A stretch of 64,000 bases of DNA from Lelliottia nimipressuralis (GCF_004115925.1 NZ_SDDX01000015.1:1-64000), one strand, 5' to 3'; shown: positions 51,070 to 62,266, counted from the first letter of the stretch. Numbers and translations are program-made. The notes: generated from the letters alone by a model not told the origin.

Positions 51070-52074
51070 ATGCAGCCCATTTCAGGTACGCCGCCGCGCC
51101 CTCCCGGTGAAGGCCCAGTAACACCTTCCGCCATTGGCGAACAGCCGTTATCGACGCAGCAGCGCACGGTGCTGGAGCGACTGATCACCCGCCTGGTTGC
51201 GCTTACGTCGCAACAGAACGCGGAGGTGTGGGCGGGAGTGAAACATGATTTGGGGCTGAAAAACGACACGCCGCTGTTATCGCGCCACTTCCCTGCCGCC
51301 GAGCAAAACCTGAATCTGCGCCTGAATACCGCGCAGCAAAATCACACCACCCGCCAGATGGTGTCGCAGCTCACCGAACTGTTAGGCCAGGGGAATAATC
51401 GTCAGGCGGTGAGTGATTTTATCCGCCAGCAATTTGGTCAGACGGCCCTGAGCCAGCTCACACCGGACCAGCTGAAAACGGTGCTCACGCTGTTACAGAG
51501 CAATCAGCTCTCTATTCCGCAGCCGCAGCAACGTCCGGCGACGGAACGCCCCCTGCAGCCTGCTGAGCATAATACTCTCAAGCAGATGGTCACCCGGCTG
51601 GCTGCGGCCACGGGCGAGTCAAACAAGCTTATCTGGCAATCCATGCTGGAACTTTCCGGCGTAAAAGCCGGTGAGCTGATCCCGGCGAAGCAGTTTACCC
51701 ACCTGGTGACCTGGCTTCAGGCGCGTCAGACGTTGAGTACCCAAAGCGCGCCCACGCTGCATACCCTGCAGGCGGCGCTTAAACAGCCACTGGAACCACG
51801 AGAATTTGAAGCGGTGCGTGAATACGCGCAGCAGAACTGGCAGGTAACGCCGCAGACGGTGCTGACCCCCGCCCAGATTCAGGATTTACTGAACCAGATC
51901 TTTATCCGCCGCGCCGAACGTGACGGCGGTGTGCCAGAAGCGCGCAATATTCAGCCAATCTACAGCCCGCTGTTCGCCCCGGTGGTGGACACTATAAAAT
52001 CGATGTCTGCACGCCCCGGCCTGATGTTTATCGCGCTGATGGTGGCGCTGGCGTTGTTCTGGCTGGTTGCCTGA
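51070..52074 (+). CDS. flk: Flagellar assembly regulator Flk
   Basis: A 334-residue protein from MQPISGTPPRPPG, close to the E. coli Flk of about 331. Flk acts at the flagellar hook checkpoint and blocks early filament-protein secretion in Salmonella. It is largely hydrophilic and glutamine-rich (SQQNAEVWAGVKHD, NIPQPQQRPATERPL) with one C-terminal membrane anchor (LMFIALMVALALFWLVA). A site TAAGGA lies about eight bases upstream; an in-frame ATG at 51049 is an alternative. Confidence 0.93.
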   Translation: MQPISGTPPRPPGEGPVTPSAIGEQPLSTQQRTVLERLITRLVALTSQQNAEVWAGVKHDLGLKNDTPLLSRHFPAAEQNLNLRLNTAQQNHTTRQMVSQLTELLGQGNNRQAVSDFIRQQFGQTALSQLTPDQLKTVLTLLQSNQLSIPQPQQRPATERPLQPAEHNTLKQMVTRLAAATGESNKLIWQSMLELSGVKAGELIPAKQFTHLVTWLQARQTLSTQSAPTLHTLQAALKQPLEPREFEAVREYAQQNWQVTPQTVLTPAQIQDLLNQIFIRRAERDGGVPEARNIQPIYSPLFAPVVDTIKSMSARPGLMFIALMVALALFWLVA

Positions 52075-52089
52075 GCCGAAGCATCTGCC

Positions 52090-52145
52090 ACCCGACCTGC
52101 TAAATTACGGACTTTGCAGGTCGGGTAAGCAAAGCGTTACCCGAC
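52090..52145. repeat. Overlapping hairpins between flk and yfcJ
   Basis: ACCCGACCTGC (52090-52100) pairs with GCAGGTCGGGT (52116-52126), and GTCGGGTAA (52120-52128) pairs with TTACCCGAC (52137-52145). The two stems share the GTCGGGT segment, so they are mutually exclusive. They sit between convergent genes. Confidence 0.65.
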
Positions 52146-52153
52146 AATGCCGC

Positions 52154-53332
52154 TTACTGCTTCCGGAATGCGATAACCGTTACCACTATCCCCACCACTG
52201 CCGATACGGCCCCTGCCAGAAACACCGACGGATAGCCGAACGACGTAGCCAGTACCCCTGCCAGCGGGCCGGTGATACCGTACGAGATATCCTGGAATGC
52301 CGCATAGCCGCCGAGTGCAGTTCCACGAACCTGCGGTGCCACGCGTTTCACCACCTCCACGCCGAGCGCCGGGAAGATTAGCGAGCAGCCGCAGCCGGTT
52401 AACGCCGCGCCCAGCAACGCAATCCACGCCACCGGTGCCTGCCACAAAAGCAGCAGGCCGAGGGTCTCAATCATTAGCGAAACCACCGCCACTTTTACGC
52501 CGCCAAAACGGTCCGGCATCCAACCGAACAGCACGCGCATCAGCACGAAGGCCCCACCGAATGCGGTTAAGGTGAAACCAGCCATTGCCCAGCCCCGGCT
52601 CATGAAGTAGAGCGAGACAAAGGTGCCAATCACGGCAAATCCAACGCCCTGCAGCGCCAGACCGAGGCCCGGTTTCCAGATTTGACCGACCACGCTCCAC
52701 AGCGACGGGCGATCGCCTTTATGAGCTGGCACTTTACGCACCGTGCCGTTAAAGGCCCACGCCACCAGCGGCAGCACCATGGTCGTCCCCGCCAGCACGG
52801 CGAAACCGAAATGGCTGTGGATCAGCAGCCCCAGCGGCGCGCCTGCGGCCAGTGCGCCGTAGATCGCCATCCCGTTCCAGGACATCACTTTTCCGGAACG
52901 CGTCGGCCCGACCAGCCCCATACCCCAGGTGAGCGTCCCGGTCAGCAGCTGGCTTTCGCCAAAACCGAGAATTAAGCGCCCGACAATCAGCAGTGCGAAT
53001 TTATAGATGGCGTCCACCGGCAGCAACGCGGCCAGCAGCCATGCCCCACCCGCCAGCCCGCAGGCGAACATGCCCTGTAACGCGGAACGCTTTGCGCCAT
53101 GCTGATCGGCCAGGCGTCCCGCATAGCCACGGGTTAATACGGTCGCCAGGAATTGAATCCCCACGGCGACGCCCACCAGGGTATTGCCGTAGCCCAGCTC
53201 CTGATGCACAAACAAGGGGATTACCGGCAGCGGCAGGCCGACGGTCATATAGGTAAGAAACACCGCGAAGGCGATGCGAAACAGCGAGACATTCGCTGAA
53301 GAGGTTTTTTCTGCTTGGGTTACTGCGGTCAT
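52154..53332 (-). CDS. yfcJ: MFS transporter YfcJ
   Basis: A 392-residue major facilitator protein with about 12 membrane helices, matching E. coli YfcJ. The loop 2-3 motif [11 protein letters not shown] (variant of GxLaDrfGrk) and a strongly hydrophobic pattern are visible. A second, related loop [12 protein letters not shown] occurs in the C-terminal half. The substrate is not established. It is convergent with flk. Confidence 0.93.
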   Translation of the reverse strand: MTAVTQAEKTSSANVSLFRIAFAVFLTYMTVGLPLPVIPLFVHQELGYGNTLVGVAVGIQFLATVLTRGYAGRLADQHGAKRSALQGMFACGLAGGAWLLAALLPVDAIYKFALLIVGRLILGFGESQLLTGTLTWGMGLVGPTRSGKVMSWNGMAIYGALAAGAPLGLLIHSHFGFAVLAGTTMVLPLVAWAFNGTVRKVPAHKGDRPSLWSVVGQIWKPGLGLALQGVGFAVIGTFVSLYFMSRGWAMAGFTLTAFGGAFVLMRVLFGWMPDRFGGVKVAVVSLMIETLGLLLLWQAPVAWIALLGAALTGCGCSLIFPALGVEVVKRVAPQVRGTALGGYAAFQDISYGITGPLAGVLATSFGYPSVFLAGAVSAVVGIVVTVIAFRKQ

Positions 53333-53493
53333 GCATTACTCCGAAAATGAAGAGTAAGGCGGGGAAATGCCACGCCCCCTCTACCTGAGGATCAGGATTA
53401 AGGTGCGTTGGTTGACGTTAAACGCTTACGCATTATCAAAGTGATAATGTTGAAGCCGAAGTTTGCCTTTTCAGTCAATCAATTGTCAACGCA

Positions 53494-53520
53494 TAAAAAA
53501 AGGAGCCATCAGGCTCCTTT
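53494..53520 (-). terminator. fabB terminator
   Basis: AGGAGCC (53501-53507) pairs with GGCTCCT (53512-53518) around a four-base loop, with an A-run before it that gives a T-run on the minus-strand transcript. It is 20 bases after the fabB stop. A T-run on the other side could also stop transcription from the left. Confidence 0.85.
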
Positions 53521-53539
53521 TTTTACATCAGCGGAAAAC

Positions 53540-54757
53540 TTACGCTTTCAGCTTACGCATTACCAGCGTGGCGTTGGTGCCGCCGAAGCCGAAGCTGTTG
53601 GACATCACTGTCGTCAGCGCTTGCTCAGTCGGCTTGGTCACGATATTCAGGCCAGCAGCCTGCTCGTCCAGCTCTTCAACGTTAATGCTTGGGGCGATAA
53701 AGCCGTGTTCCAGCATCAGCAGAGAGTAGATAGCTTCCTGCACGCCAGCGGCGCCCAGAGAGTGACCGGTCATCGCTTTCGTCGCGGAGATCGCCGGGCT
53801 GTTGTCGCCGAAGACTTCACGGATAGCACCCAGCTCTTTCACGTCGCCGACCGGAGTCGAGGTACCGTGGGAGTTCAGGTAGTCGATTGGGGTATCAACG
53901 CCGTTCATCGCCAGCTTCATGCAGCGCACTGCGCCTTCGCCTGATGGAGCAACCATGTCTGCGCCATCGGAAGTCGCACCGTAGCCCACAACTTCAGCGT
54001 AGATGTGCGCGCCACGTGCCAGAGCGTGTTCCAGCTCTTCAACCACAACCATACCGCCGCCGCCTGCGATGATGAAACCGTCACGGTTCGCATCATAGGT
54101 ACGGGACGCTTTTTCTGGCGTTTCGTTGTATTTGGTGGACAGTGCGCCCATCGCGTCGAATTCACACGCCATTTCCCAGCACAGCTCTTCGCCGCCGCCA
54201 GCAAATACGATGTCTTGTTTACCCAACTGGATCTGCTCAACCGCGCTGCCGATACAGTGTGCGGAGGTCGCACATGCGGAGCTGATGGAGTAGTTCACAC
54301 CGTGGATTTTGAAGGGGGTCGCGAGGCACGCAGATACCGCTGACGCCATCGCTTTGGTCACAACGTAAGGACCGACCGCTTTCAGGCCGCGCGGGCTACG
54401 CATTGCGTCTGCGCCGAACACCTGAGATTTAGAAGAACCACCGGAACCTGCGATCAGGCCCACGCGTGGGTTGTTCTGATAAACGTCTTCTTTCAATCCA
54501 GCATCTTCTACAGCCTGCTGCATTGAGAGGTAAGCGTAGATAGAGGCATCGTTCATGAAACGGACCACTTTGCGGTCAATCAGACCGGTGGTGTCCAGTT
54601 TGACGTTACCCCACACGTGGCTACGCATACCAGAATCTTTGAATTCTTGAGAGAAAGTGATCCCCGAGCGTCCTTCACGCAGAGATTCCAGGACTTCCTG
54701 CTGGTTGTTACCGATGCTGGAAACGATGCCCAGGCCAGTAATCACTGCACGTTTCAT
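53540..54757 (-). CDS. fabB: 3-oxoacyl-ACP synthase I
   Basis: FabB is a beta-ketoacyl-ACP synthase essential for unsaturated fatty-acid elongation. Its catalytic triad is Cys162 in [10 protein letters not shown], with histidines in SHGTSTP and TGHSLGAAG. It has 405 residues, one fewer than E. coli FabB. It is divergent from mnmC, and an overlapping FabR/FadR-type control site lies upstream. It matches the thiolase fold throughout. Confidence 0.98.
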   Translation of the reverse strand: MKRAVITGLGIVSSIGNNQQEVLESLREGRSGITFSQEFKDSGMRSHVWGNVKLDTTGLIDRKVVRFMNDASIYAYLSMQQAVEDAGLKEDVYQNNPRVGLIAGSGGSSKSQVFGADAMRSPRGLKAVGPYVVTKAMASAVSACLATPFKIHGVNYSISSACATSAHCIGSAVEQIQLGKQDIVFAGGGEELCWEMACEFDAMGALSTKYNETPEKASRTYDANRDGFIIAGGGGMVVVEELEHALARGAHIYAEVVGYGATSDGADMVAPSGEGAVRCMKLAMNGVDTPIDYLNSHGTSTPVGDVKELGAIREVFGDNSPAISATKAMTGHSLGAAGVQEAIYSLLMLEHGFIAPSINVEELDEQAAGLNIVTKPTEQALTTVMSNSFGFGGTNATLVMRKLKA

Positions 54758-54804
54758 TCAATACCTCTGTAAGTCATACTATATTAAGTTTCGAGTCGCA
54801 CAAT

Positions 54805-54822
54805 AGCGTACACTTGTACGCT
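54805..54822. promoter_or_regulatory. FabR-type palindrome upstream of fabB
   Basis: AGCGTACACTTGTACGCT is a perfect 18-base palindrome with a two-base centre. It matches the AGCGTACA/TGTACGCT pattern of FabR sites and lies 48 bases before fabB. FabR repression of fabB is established in E. coli. Confidence 0.85.
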
Positions 54823-54840
54823 GAACAAGTCCGATCAGCC
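54823..54840 (-). promoter_or_regulatory. FadR-type site upstream of fabB
   Basis: The minus strand reads GGCTGATCGGACTTGTTC, close to known FadR sites at fabA/fabB. It directly abuts the FabR-type palindrome. FadR activates fabB in E. coli. Confidence 0.8.
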
Positions 54841-54915
54841 AATTTCTGTGGAAATTTGCACCATCGAACACACATCGCTAAGATCCTGCCACTGCCTGTC
54901 AGACGAGTAACTTAC

Positions 54916-56916
54916 GTGAAACAAAACGCCATACAACCCGCCAACCTTGAGTTCAACGCTGAGGGTACACCTGTTTCCCGAGATTTCGACGATGTCTACT
55001 TCTCTAATGATAACGGACTGGAAGAAACCCGTTATGTTTTCCTCGACGGAAACCAGCTCAACGCGCGTTTCCCTGTCCATCCGCGCAGCCAGTTTGTGGT
55101 GGCGGAGAGCGGTTTTGGCACCGGATTAAACTTCCTCACCCTCTGGCAGGCGTTTGTTCAGTTCCGTGCGGCGCACCCTGACGCTACGCTACAAAGATTA
55201 CATTTCATCAGTTTCGAGAAATTCCCCCTCACCGCCCACGACCTGACCCTGGCCCATCAGCACTGGCCGGAACTTCGCATCTGGGCCGAGCAGCTGCAGG
55301 CCCAGTGGCCACAGCCGATCGCCGGCTGTCATCGTTTAGTGTTAGACGGTGGTCAAGTCACGCTGGATTTGTGGCTCGGGGACATCAATGACCTGACGGA
55401 CAAACTCGACGATTCTCTGAATCAGAAAGTCGACGCCTGGTTTTTGGATGGCTTTGCTCCCGCGAAAAACCCGGACATGTGGAGCCCGCATCTGTTCGCT
55501 GCGATGGCGCGTCTGGCGCGTCCTGGCGCTACGCTCGCGACCTTTACCTCCGCCGGGTTCGTGCGCCGTGGTTTGCAGGACGCCGGTTTCACCATGCACA
55601 AAACCAAAGGATTTGGCCGCAAGCGAGAGATGCTGACAGGGGTGATGGAGCAGGATAATCCCCTGCCTGAGCGCACTCCCTGGTTTGCCCGCAGCGGTGC
55701 GGAAAAACGTGAAACGGCAATTATTGGCGGTGGTATTGCCAGCGCACTGCTGTCGCTCGCCCTGCTCCAGCGCGGCTGGCAGGTGACGTTGTACTGCGCT
55801 GATACCGCCCCCGCCACGGGTGCCTCCGGCAATCGCCAGGGAGCGCTGTATCCTCTGCTGACCGCCCACGATCCGGCACTTAGCCAGTTTTTCCCGGCCG
55901 CCTTTACCTTTGCCCGGCGTCTTTACGACAGCCTGCCTGTCACCTTTGACCACGCGTGGTGCGGCGTCACACAGCTCGGCTGGGACGAAAAAAGCCAGCG
56001 CAAGATCGACCAGATGCTGAGTCTGGAATTACCGGCGCACATCGCAGAAGCCGTAGACGCCGAGCAGGTGCAGGCGTTAAGTGGCCTGGAGACGGGCTGC
56101 GGTGGCATTCACTATCCGCAAGGCGGCTGGCTCTGCCCGGCGCAGCTCACGGCAGCGGCCATTGCGCTGGCCCAGTCGCAAGGGCTGACCGTGCATTATG
56201 AACATCAGCTTGAATCCCTGGATCGCATCGAAGGCGACTGGCAGCTGCGTTTTGCCCATGGTGCACAGGCCCGGCATGCCGGAGTGGTGCTGACTAACGG
56301 CCATCGCATCAGCGATTTCCCGCAAACAGAAAATCTGCCGGTCTATCCGGTTGGCGGACAGGTGAGCCATATTCCCACGACAGCTCAGCTCGGCAAGCTG
56401 CGTCAGGTCTTGTGCTACGACGGCTATCTGACGCCGCAAAACCCGACCAACGGTCATCACTGCATCGGAGCCAGCTATCATCGCGGCGAAGCGGACATTC
56501 GCTACAGCGAAGCGGATCAGCAGCAAAACCGCCAGCGCTTGATCGACTGCTTCCCGGAGGCTGAATGGGCGAAAGAGGTGGACGTAAGCGGCAGCGACGC
56601 GCGCTGCGGCGTGCGGTGCGCCACCCGCGATCATCTGCCGATGATCGGCAATGTACCGGACTACGACGCGACGCTTGCGACCTATCAGGATCTGGCAGAA
56701 TCTAAAGAGAATGCCGTGCGTTCTCCCGTCTATCCGAACCTGTTTATGCTCGGTGCGCTCGGGTCGCGGGGATTGTGTACTGCGCCGCTGGCCGCTGAAA
56801 TTCTGGCGTCGCAGATGAGCGATGAGCCGATCCCGATGGACGGTGTTACGCTTGCAGGATTAAACCCAAATCGGCTGTGGGTGCGAAAATTACTGAAGGG
56901 TAAAAAGGTAGGATAA
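54916..56916 (+). CDS. mnmC: Bifunctional tRNA-modifying enzyme MnmC
   Basis: MnmC makes the final steps of mnm5s2U34 in tRNA: an FAD-dependent C-terminal half removes carboxymethyl and an N-terminal methyltransferase adds methyl. The 666-residue protein has a SAM-type motif ([15 protein letters not shown]) near residue 53 and an FAD motif ([17 protein letters not shown]) near 270. I use the GTG start ([14 protein letters not shown]), aligned with E. coli. An upstream ATG would add 34 unconserved residues through the fabB control sites. Confidence 0.95.
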   Translation: MKQNAIQPANLEFNAEGTPVSRDFDDVYFSNDNGLEETRYVFLDGNQLNARFPVHPRSQFVVAESGFGTGLNFLTLWQAFVQFRAAHPDATLQRLHFISFEKFPLTAHDLTLAHQHWPELRIWAEQLQAQWPQPIAGCHRLVLDGGQVTLDLWLGDINDLTDKLDDSLNQKVDAWFLDGFAPAKNPDMWSPHLFAAMARLARPGATLATFTSAGFVRRGLQDAGFTMHKTKGFGRKREMLTGVMEQDNPLPERTPWFARSGAEKRETAIIGGGIASALLSLALLQRGWQVTLYCADTAPATGASGNRQGALYPLLTAHDPALSQFFPAAFTFARRLYDSLPVTFDHAWCGVTQLGWDEKSQRKIDQMLSLELPAHIAEAVDAEQVQALSGLETGCGGIHYPQGGWLCPAQLTAAAIALAQSQGLTVHYEHQLESLDRIEGDWQLRFAHGAQARHAGVVLTNGHRISDFPQTENLPVYPVGGQVSHIPTTAQLGKLRQVLCYDGYLTPQNPTNGHHCIGASYHRGEADIRYSEADQQQNRQRLIDCFPEAEWAKEVDVSGSDARCGVRCATRDHLPMIGNVPDYDATLATYQDLAESKENAVRSPVYPNLFMLGALGSRGLCTAPLAAEILASQMSDEPIPMDGVTLAGLNPNRLWVRKLLKGKKVG

Positions 56917-56925
56917 GGTTTGGAG

Positions 56926-56951
56926 GCCCGGTAAGCGCAGCGCTACCGGGC
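56926..56951. repeat. REP-like palindrome after mnmC
   Basis: GCCCGGTA (56926-56933) and TACCGGGC (56944-56951) flank a self-complementary centre. It lies between convergent mnmC and yfcL, just after the mnmC stop. Confidence 0.7.
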
Positions 56952-56960
56952 AAAAAGCCA

Positions 56961-57239
56961 CTACTTCAGATTAGCCTGCTGGAACAGATTGTCCCACATC
57001 CCCAGCACCAGTGACTGGTCGCGTGGAGAAAGCTCGCCCGCCTGAATGGCTTTTTCAAGACCACGGCTCACTTCAGCGTGGACCGCTTCAGGTGAGTGAT
57101 CGTCGCCCGCTTCCAGCTCGGCAACAGCAAGCGTCAGGTGACCACGCAGATAACCGCTGGCAAACAGTTCATCGTCACTGGCGTGTTCCACCATGTCATC
57201 AATTAACGCCAGGATGCGTGATTCAAATTCTGCGATCAT
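56961..57239 (-). CDS. yfcL: YfcL family protein
   Basis: A 92-residue acidic cytoplasmic protein of unknown function, matching E. coli YfcL. It is helical, with conserved segments [38 protein letters not shown] and [19 protein letters not shown]. It is nine bases after epmC on the same strand. No motif tells its job. Confidence 0.92.
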   Translation of the reverse strand: MIAEFESRILALIDDMVEHASDDELFASGYLRGHLTLAVAELEAGDDHSPEAVHAEVSRGLEKAIQAGELSPRDQSLVLGMWDNLFQQANLK

Positions 57240-57248
57240 CTTTTTTCC

Positions 57249-57797
57249 TCAGTTGAGATCTTCCGGCCACGGGAAGCATTCCGCCGTTATTGCCGGCGTG
57301 TGGTAATAATTCTGTAGTGCCTTGATAAAACGCGCCGGTCGCTCCGGGATGCCTTTCTCAAGATATTCCATCACCTGCGCGTGAACGCGGCGCTGGAAGG
57401 TAATACGATCCGGCTCGCAATCGCCTTCGAGATTGTCGCAGCTGACGTTGAACGGAAAACCTGCCGCCACGCAAAACAGCCAGTCAAAAGCCTGCGGTTT
57501 GACTTCCACATCTTCAAACTGCCCTTGCGTCGTGGCATCTCGCCCGTCCGGGCAGTACCAGTAACCGAAATCGACCAGTTCGCGGCGCGCTTTCCCGGCA
57601 ATACACCAGTGGGAAATCTCGTGCAGACCGCTGGCATAAAACCCGTGGGCAAACACGATTCGGTTGTATGGCACATCTGCATCAGCAGGAAGATAGATCG
57701 GTTCGTCGTCGCCTTTAATCAGACGGGTATTAAAATCATCCGCAAAACAGCTGTCGAAAATCTCAATCAGCTGTTCGTATTTATGCGTACTGTTCAT
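57249..57797 (-). CDS. epmC: Elongation factor P hydroxylase EpmC
   Basis: EpmC (YfcM) hydroxylates the modified lysine of elongation factor P in E. coli. The 182-residue protein carries HGFYASGLHEISHWCIAG (about residues 50-67), including an HExxH-like pair of likely metal ligands, and GYWYCPDGRD. It overlaps yfcA by four bases upstream and is followed by yfcL. Confidence 0.94.
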   Translation of the reverse strand: MNSTHKYEQLIEIFDSCFADDFNTRLIKGDDEPIYLPADADVPYNRIVFAHGFYASGLHEISHWCIAGKARRELVDFGYWYCPDGRDATTQGQFEDVEVKPQAFDWLFCVAAGFPFNVSCDNLEGDCEPDRITFQRRVHAQVMEYLEKGIPERPARFIKALQNYYHTPAITAECFPWPEDLN

Positions 57798-58606
57798 GAG
57801 TTCATCCCCAACCAGTGGAGGATCTCCTGTCCGTGGCTGTCATAAAGAAGTTTGGCACTCATCACCGCCGACACAATCACAATCATCGGACGAATCAGTT
57901 TTTGCCCTTTGCTCAATACCAGACGCGAGCCGACGCGCGCGCCTAAAAACTGTCCGACCATCATCACAAAGCCGGTCGCCCAAATCACTTTCCCGCCAAT
58001 GATAAACAGCAGCAGACCGCCCAGGTTTGAGGTGGCGTTGAGCACTTTTGCGTGGGCGGTGGATTTGGCGAGGTTAAAACCGGCCAGCGTCACAAACGCC
58101 AGGGCATAAAAAGAACCGGCACCCGGCCCGAAGAAGCCATCGTAAAAACCGACGCAGCCGCCCGCAATCAGGGCAAACGGCAGACCGTGCAGACGGCGCT
58201 GACGATCCTCTTCCCCTAATTTTGGCATCAGCAAAAAGTAGAGACCAATGCAGATCACGAGGATTGGCAAAATCTGGCGCAAAATATCCGATTGCACGTG
58301 CTGCACCAGCAGCGCGCCGCTGGTGGAGCCGATAAAGGTCATCAGAATATTGAGCTTTTGGTCGGCAAGACTGACCACTTTACGGCGAATAAAGTAGATG
58401 GAGGCAGAGAGCGAGCCGCCGCAAGCCTGCAGCTTATTGGTCGCCAGCGCCTGGGCCGGGCTCATGCCCGCCGCCAGCAGCGCAGGCACAGTCAGCAGGC
58501 CGCCTCCACCCGCCAGCGCATCGATAAATCCCGCCAGCATCGCAACAAAAAACAGCACCGCCAGCAGCAGCGGTGACACCATAAACAGATCGACGAAATT
58601 ATCCAT
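57794..58606 (-). CDS. yfcA: TSUP-family transporter YfcA
   Basis: A 270-residue inner-membrane protein of the TSUP (sulfite exporter TauE/SafE) family. About eight membrane helices are evident. The N-terminal repeat contains GFIDALAGGGGLLTVPALLAAG and the second half GFYDGFFGPGAGSFYALAFV, both family signatures. The substrate is unknown. It touches mepA by a single base (TAATG type) and epmC by four bases. Confidence 0.95.
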   Translation of the reverse strand: MDNFVDLFMVSPLLLAVLFFVAMLAGFIDALAGGGGLLTVPALLAAGMSPAQALATNKLQACGGSLSASIYFIRRKVVSLADQKLNILMTFIGSTSGALLVQHVQSDILRQILPILVICIGLYFLLMPKLGEEDRQRRLHGLPFALIAGGCVGFYDGFFGPGAGSFYALAFVTLAGFNLAKSTAHAKVLNATSNLGGLLLFIIGGKVIWATGFVMMVGQFLGARVGSRLVLSKGQKLIRPMIVIVSAVMSAKLLYDSHGQEILHWLGMNS

Positions 58607-59430
58607 TAAAGTACATGCTCATCCAGTAGCGCCTGGCAGGAAGGCGGCAACGGAGGCGGTGTCTTCTTCTCAGGCTTGGTGGTTCCAGGTTTTGCTGGCT
58701 CAAACCAGCTCTGGAGTTCTGCCCCGCAGCCATCTCCCGGCGGCGGTAACGGCTGATCTTCACATTCGAGGCTGTTGGCCGGGCAGCGCAGACGCACGTG
58801 CATATGCGCGCGATGCTGGAACCACGGGCGCACTTTACGCAGCCAGTCACGATCCGTTCCGGCGTCCAGACAGAGCTGCTGCTTGATCGCAGGGTTGACG
58901 AAGATACGCGTCACATCGTTATCTTTTGCCGCCAGCTTAATCATGCTGGAGACATCTGGCGACCACAGAGACGGCACCACGCTTTTGCCGTCACGGGCGA
59001 CGAGATCCAATGCCTGAGGTTTAAGCAGCTGCGCCGAACTCCAGCGGGTTTTCGGCAGTTGCAGAAAAATATCCACATCCAGACCCGACTGATGGCTGGC
59101 GTGCCCGCCATTGAAGCGACCGCCCGCTGGCATCCCCATATCGCCGATTAACATCGTCCCCAGCCCCAGGTTATGCACCTGATTGCCCAGACGCTGGATA
59201 AACAGCACCAGATCCGGATGACCAAAGTAGCGACGCTGGTCGGTGCGCATCACCTGATAGGTGTCGGATTGCAGCGGCAGATCCTGCGCGCCAACGATGC
59301 AGCCGTTAGCAAACGCGCCAATCGACTGGGCGCTGCCCGCGATCGGGTGGGTAATTTTTTGCCACGGCGTGGCTGCCAGACTGGCTCCGCTGGCAAGCAG
59401 AGCCAACAGAGCAATAGCGGTTTTTTTCAT
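58606..59430 (-). CDS. mepA: Penicillin-insensitive murein endopeptidase
   Basis: MepA cuts the D-Ala-mDAP cross-bridge of peptidoglycan in the periplasm. The 274-residue precursor has a signal peptide ([20 protein letters not shown]). The zinc ligands His113 and Asp120 lie in [13 protein letters not shown], with the second group in [12 protein letters not shown] near 206-217. It is two bases after aroC and translationally linked to yfcA. Confidence 0.97.
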   Translation of the reverse strand: MKKTAIALLALLASGASLAATPWQKITHPIAGSAQSIGAFANGCIVGAQDLPLQSDTYQVMRTDQRRYFGHPDLVLFIQRLGNQVHNLGLGTMLIGDMGMPAGGRFNGGHASHQSGLDVDIFLQLPKTRWSSAQLLKPQALDLVARDGKSVVPSLWSPDVSSMIKLAAKDNDVTRIFVNPAIKQQLCLDAGTDRDWLRKVRPWFQHRAHMHVRLRCPANSLECEDQPLPPPGDGCGAELQSWFEPAKPGTTKPEKKTPPPLPPSCQALLDEHVL

Positions 59431-59432
59431 GT

Positions 59433-60518
59433 TTACCAGCGTGGAATGGTGGTCGTCACGTCCGCATTCTGCGCACGCTGGCGCAGGAAATGATCCATTA
59501 GCACAATGGCCAGCATCGCTTCAGCGATCGGCACCGCACGGATACCCACACAAGGATCGTGACGCCCTTTGGTGATCATCTCAACTTCTTCGCCGAAGCG
59601 GTTAATGGTGCGCCCCGGTACGGTAATGCTGGAGGTCGGTTTCAGCGCGATGTTGGCCACAATCTGCTGACCACTGCTGATGCCGCCCAGAATGCCGCCC
59701 GCATGATTGCTCTGGAAACCCTCTTTCGTGATTTCGTCGCGGTTCTGGCTGCCGCGCAGCGCCACCACGTCAAAACCATCGCCAATTTCCACGCCTTTCA
59801 CCGCATTGATGCTCATCATCGCGTGGGCGATATCTGCATCCAGACGATCGAAGACCGGCTCGCCCAGGCCCGGCGGAACGCCGTCAGCCACGACGGTCAC
59901 TTTCGCGCCGATGGAGTCGCCCTCTTTTTTCAGGCCGCGCATCAGTTCGTCCAGTGCGTCAATTTTGTCGGCATCCGCGCAGAAGAACGGGTTCTGTTCA
60001 ACCAGATCCCAGTCTTTGATCGCCAGCGGAATGTCACCCATCTGGGTCAGGCAGCCGCGAATAACGATGCCAAATTTTTGCGCCAGATATTTTTTAGCGA
60101 TAGCGCCCGCCGCCACGCGCATGGCTGTTTCACGCGCCGATGAGCGTCCGCCGCCGCGATAGTCGCGAAAACCGTATTTTTGTTCGTAGGTGTAATCGGC
60201 ATGACCGGGGCGGAAAACATCTTTGATGGCGCCGTAGTCCTGCGAGCGCTGATCGGTATTTTCAATCAACAGACCAATGCTGGTGCCGGTAGTGCGGCCT
60301 TCAAAGACACCGGAGAGAATTTTGACCTGATCCGGCTCGCGACGCTGCGTGGTGTAGCGCGAAGTGCCCGGACGGCGGCGATCGAGATCGTGCTGTAAAT
60401 CCGCTTCGGTCAGTTCGATACCAGGTGGCACGCCGTCGACGATGCAACCCAGCGCCAGACCGTGTGATTCGCCGAAAGTCGTTACACGGAATAATTGTCC
60501 AATACTGTTTCCTGCCAT
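59433..60518 (-). CDS. aroC: Chorismate synthase
   Basis: AroC makes chorismate from EPSP with reduced FMN, the last step of the shikimate pathway. The 361-residue protein begins [20 protein letters not shown]. The three chorismate synthase signatures are visible: GESHG near the N-terminus, [11 protein letters not shown] near 122 and RGSQNRDEI near 283. I use the ATG giving the E. coli length. It is 61 bases after prmB. Confidence 0.98.
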   Translation of the reverse strand: MAGNSIGQLFRVTTFGESHGLALGCIVDGVPPGIELTEADLQHDLDRRRPGTSRYTTQRREPDQVKILSGVFEGRTTGTSIGLLIENTDQRSQDYGAIKDVFRPGHADYTYEQKYGFRDYRGGGRSSARETAMRVAAGAIAKKYLAQKFGIVIRGCLTQMGDIPLAIKDWDLVEQNPFFCADADKIDALDELMRGLKKEGDSIGAKVTVVADGVPPGLGEPVFDRLDADIAHAMMSINAVKGVEIGDGFDVVALRGSQNRDEITKEGFQSNHAGGILGGISSGQQIVANIALKPTSSITVPGRTINRFGEEVEMITKGRHDPCVGIRAVPIAEAMLAIVLMDHFLRQRAQNADVTTTIPRW

Positions 60519-60579
60519 CACGGCTCCGTTGTCGTTGTTCTGTGTTTGAGCAATGTGAAACGGGCCGAAGCCCGTTGGA

Positions 60580-61512
60580 TTAATCTTTGTAAATGCTGAA
60601 GTGTTCACGCGCGGCGATGAGCTGCGCTTTGGTCAGCATGAAGACGCCTTCACCACCGTTGTCGAATTCAAGCCAGGTGAATGGCACGTCCGGGTACTGC
60701 TCCATCAGATGTACCATGCTGTTACCGACTTCACAAATCAGAATGCCGTCGTCAGTCAGATAATCCGGCGCGCAGGCCAGAATGCGGCGCGTCAGTTTCA
60801 GGCCGTCAGAACCTGAGGCCAGACCGAGTTCCGGCTCGTGGCGATATTCGTTCGGCAGATCGGACATGTCTTCTGCATCCACGTACGGCGGATTGGTGAC
60901 AATCAGATCGTATTGCAGTTTTGGCAGGTCGCGGAACAGGTCGGAGCGAATCGGCGTCACGTGGTGAATCAAACCGTGCTCTTCGATGTTGTGTTCGGTA
61001 ACGGCCAGCGCGTCGGCGGAGATATCAACCGCATCCACTTCCGCTTCCGGGAAGGCATAGGCGCAGGCAATCGCGATACAGCCGCTGCCCGTACACATAT
61101 CCAGAATGTGCTGCGGTTGGTGGTCGATCAGGCCTGCAAAGTGGTTGTTGATCAGTTCGCCAATCGGCGAGCGCGGCACCAGCACACGTTCATCAACGTA
61201 AAATTCGTGACCGCAGAACCAGGCTTTATTGGTGAGATAGGCGACCGGGATACGCTCGTTGACGCGGCGAATCACGCGCTCAACGATACGGTGTTTTTCG
61301 CTGGAGGTCAGACGCGCGGTGCGCATGTCTTCAGGGATATCCAGCGGCAGATACAGGGATGGCAGCACCAGCTGAACCGCCTCATCCCACGGGTTGTCCG
61401 TTCCGTGGCCGTACCAGATGTTGGCGGCGCTAAAACGACTGACGGACCAACGCAACATGTCCTGAATGGTATGCAGTTCGTTTACTGCTTCATCGACAAA
61501 TATTTTATCCAT
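60580..61512 (-). CDS. prmB: Ribosomal protein uL3 glutamine methyltransferase
   Basis: PrmB methylates a glutamine of ribosomal protein uL3. The 310-residue protein has the SAM motif [15 protein letters not shown] (137-151) and the NPPY substrate motif at 207-210. The N-terminal helical domain precedes the methyltransferase. It is the first gene of a prmB-aroC-mepA-yfcA-epmC-yfcL run and is divergent from smrB. Confidence 0.97.
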   Translation of the reverse strand: MDKIFVDEAVNELHTIQDMLRWSVSRFSAANIWYGHGTDNPWDEAVQLVLPSLYLPLDIPEDMRTARLTSSEKHRIVERVIRRVNERIPVAYLTNKAWFCGHEFYVDERVLVPRSPIGELINNHFAGLIDHQPQHILDMCTGSGCIAIACAYAFPEAEVDAVDISADALAVTEHNIEEHGLIHHVTPIRSDLFRDLPKLQYDLIVTNPPYVDAEDMSDLPNEYRHEPELGLASGSDGLKLTRRILACAPDYLTDDGILICEVGNSMVHLMEQYPDVPFTWLEFDNGGEGVFMLTKAQLIAAREHFSIYKD

Positions 61513-61669
61513 TATTCTCTCCAGGGCATGCTTGCATAATTTTCGGCGGCTAGTTTGCCATGAAGACGGCGATAAATCAGCATCGGGACGGCGTGGGAGA
61601 GGTGAAAAAATGCGTTTTGCTTGCGCCTCCCTCAGGTAAACTAAGGGAAATAAGAGATGAGACGGACTA

Positions 61670-62221
61670 ATGAAAAAGAAAATGCCGCTTAGCGAGGAGG
61701 ATCAGACGCTCTTTCGCCAGCTCATGAGCGGGACGCGCAAAATCACCCAGGACACCATTGTCCACCGCCCGATCCGCAAAAAAGTGACAGAAGTGCCGGT
61801 CAAACGGCTGCTGCAGGAACAGGCGGATAACAGCCACTATTTTTCAGACGAATTTCAGCCGCTGCTGAACACGCAGGGGGCAGTGAAATATGTGCGGGAA
61901 GATGTCAGCCATTTTGAGCTGAAAAAGTTACGTCGCGGGGATTATTCGCCGGAGCTGTTTCTCGATCTGCATGGTCTGACGCAAATGCAGGCGAAACAGG
62001 AGCTGGGCGCGCTCATTGCCGCGTGTCGTCGCGAGCACGTGTTCTGCACCTGTGTGATGCACGGCCACGGAAAGCATATTCTCAAACAGCAAACGCCGTT
62101 GTGGCTGGCTCAGCATCCACACGTGATGGCTTTTCATCAGGCGCCAAAAGAGTACGGCGGAGATGCCGCGCTGCTGGTATTGATTGAAGTAGAAGAGTGG
62201 CAGCCACCGGAGCTGCCCTGA
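61670..62221 (+). CDS. smrB: Endonuclease SmrB
   Basis: A 183-residue Smr-domain protein; E. coli SmrB cleaves mRNA behind collided ribosomes. The Smr domain (about 98-175) shows [19 protein letters not shown] and the catalytic [18 protein letters not shown] basic, helical N-terminus precedes it, as in the family. It is convergent with sixA across a GGCGGGT hairpin. Confidence 0.95.
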   Translation: MKKKMPLSEEDQTLFRQLMSGTRKITQDTIVHRPIRKKVTEVPVKRLLQEQADNSHYFSDEFQPLLNTQGAVKYVREDVSHFELKKLRRGDYSPELFLDLHGLTQMQAKQELGALIAACRREHVFCTCVMHGHGKHILKQQTPLWLAQHPHVMAFHQAPKEYGGDAALLVLIEVEEWQPPELP

Positions 62222-62227
62222 CAGGCA

Positions 62228-62251
62228 GGCGGGTGGCACAGGCTACCCGCC
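62228..62251. terminator. Hairpin between smrB and sixA
   Basis: GGCGGGT (62228-62234) pairs with ACCCGCC (62245-62251) between the convergent stop codons. No T-run follows on either strand, so it is terminator-like only by position. Confidence 0.45.
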
Positions 62252-62266
62252 AGATCATTCGTCACG

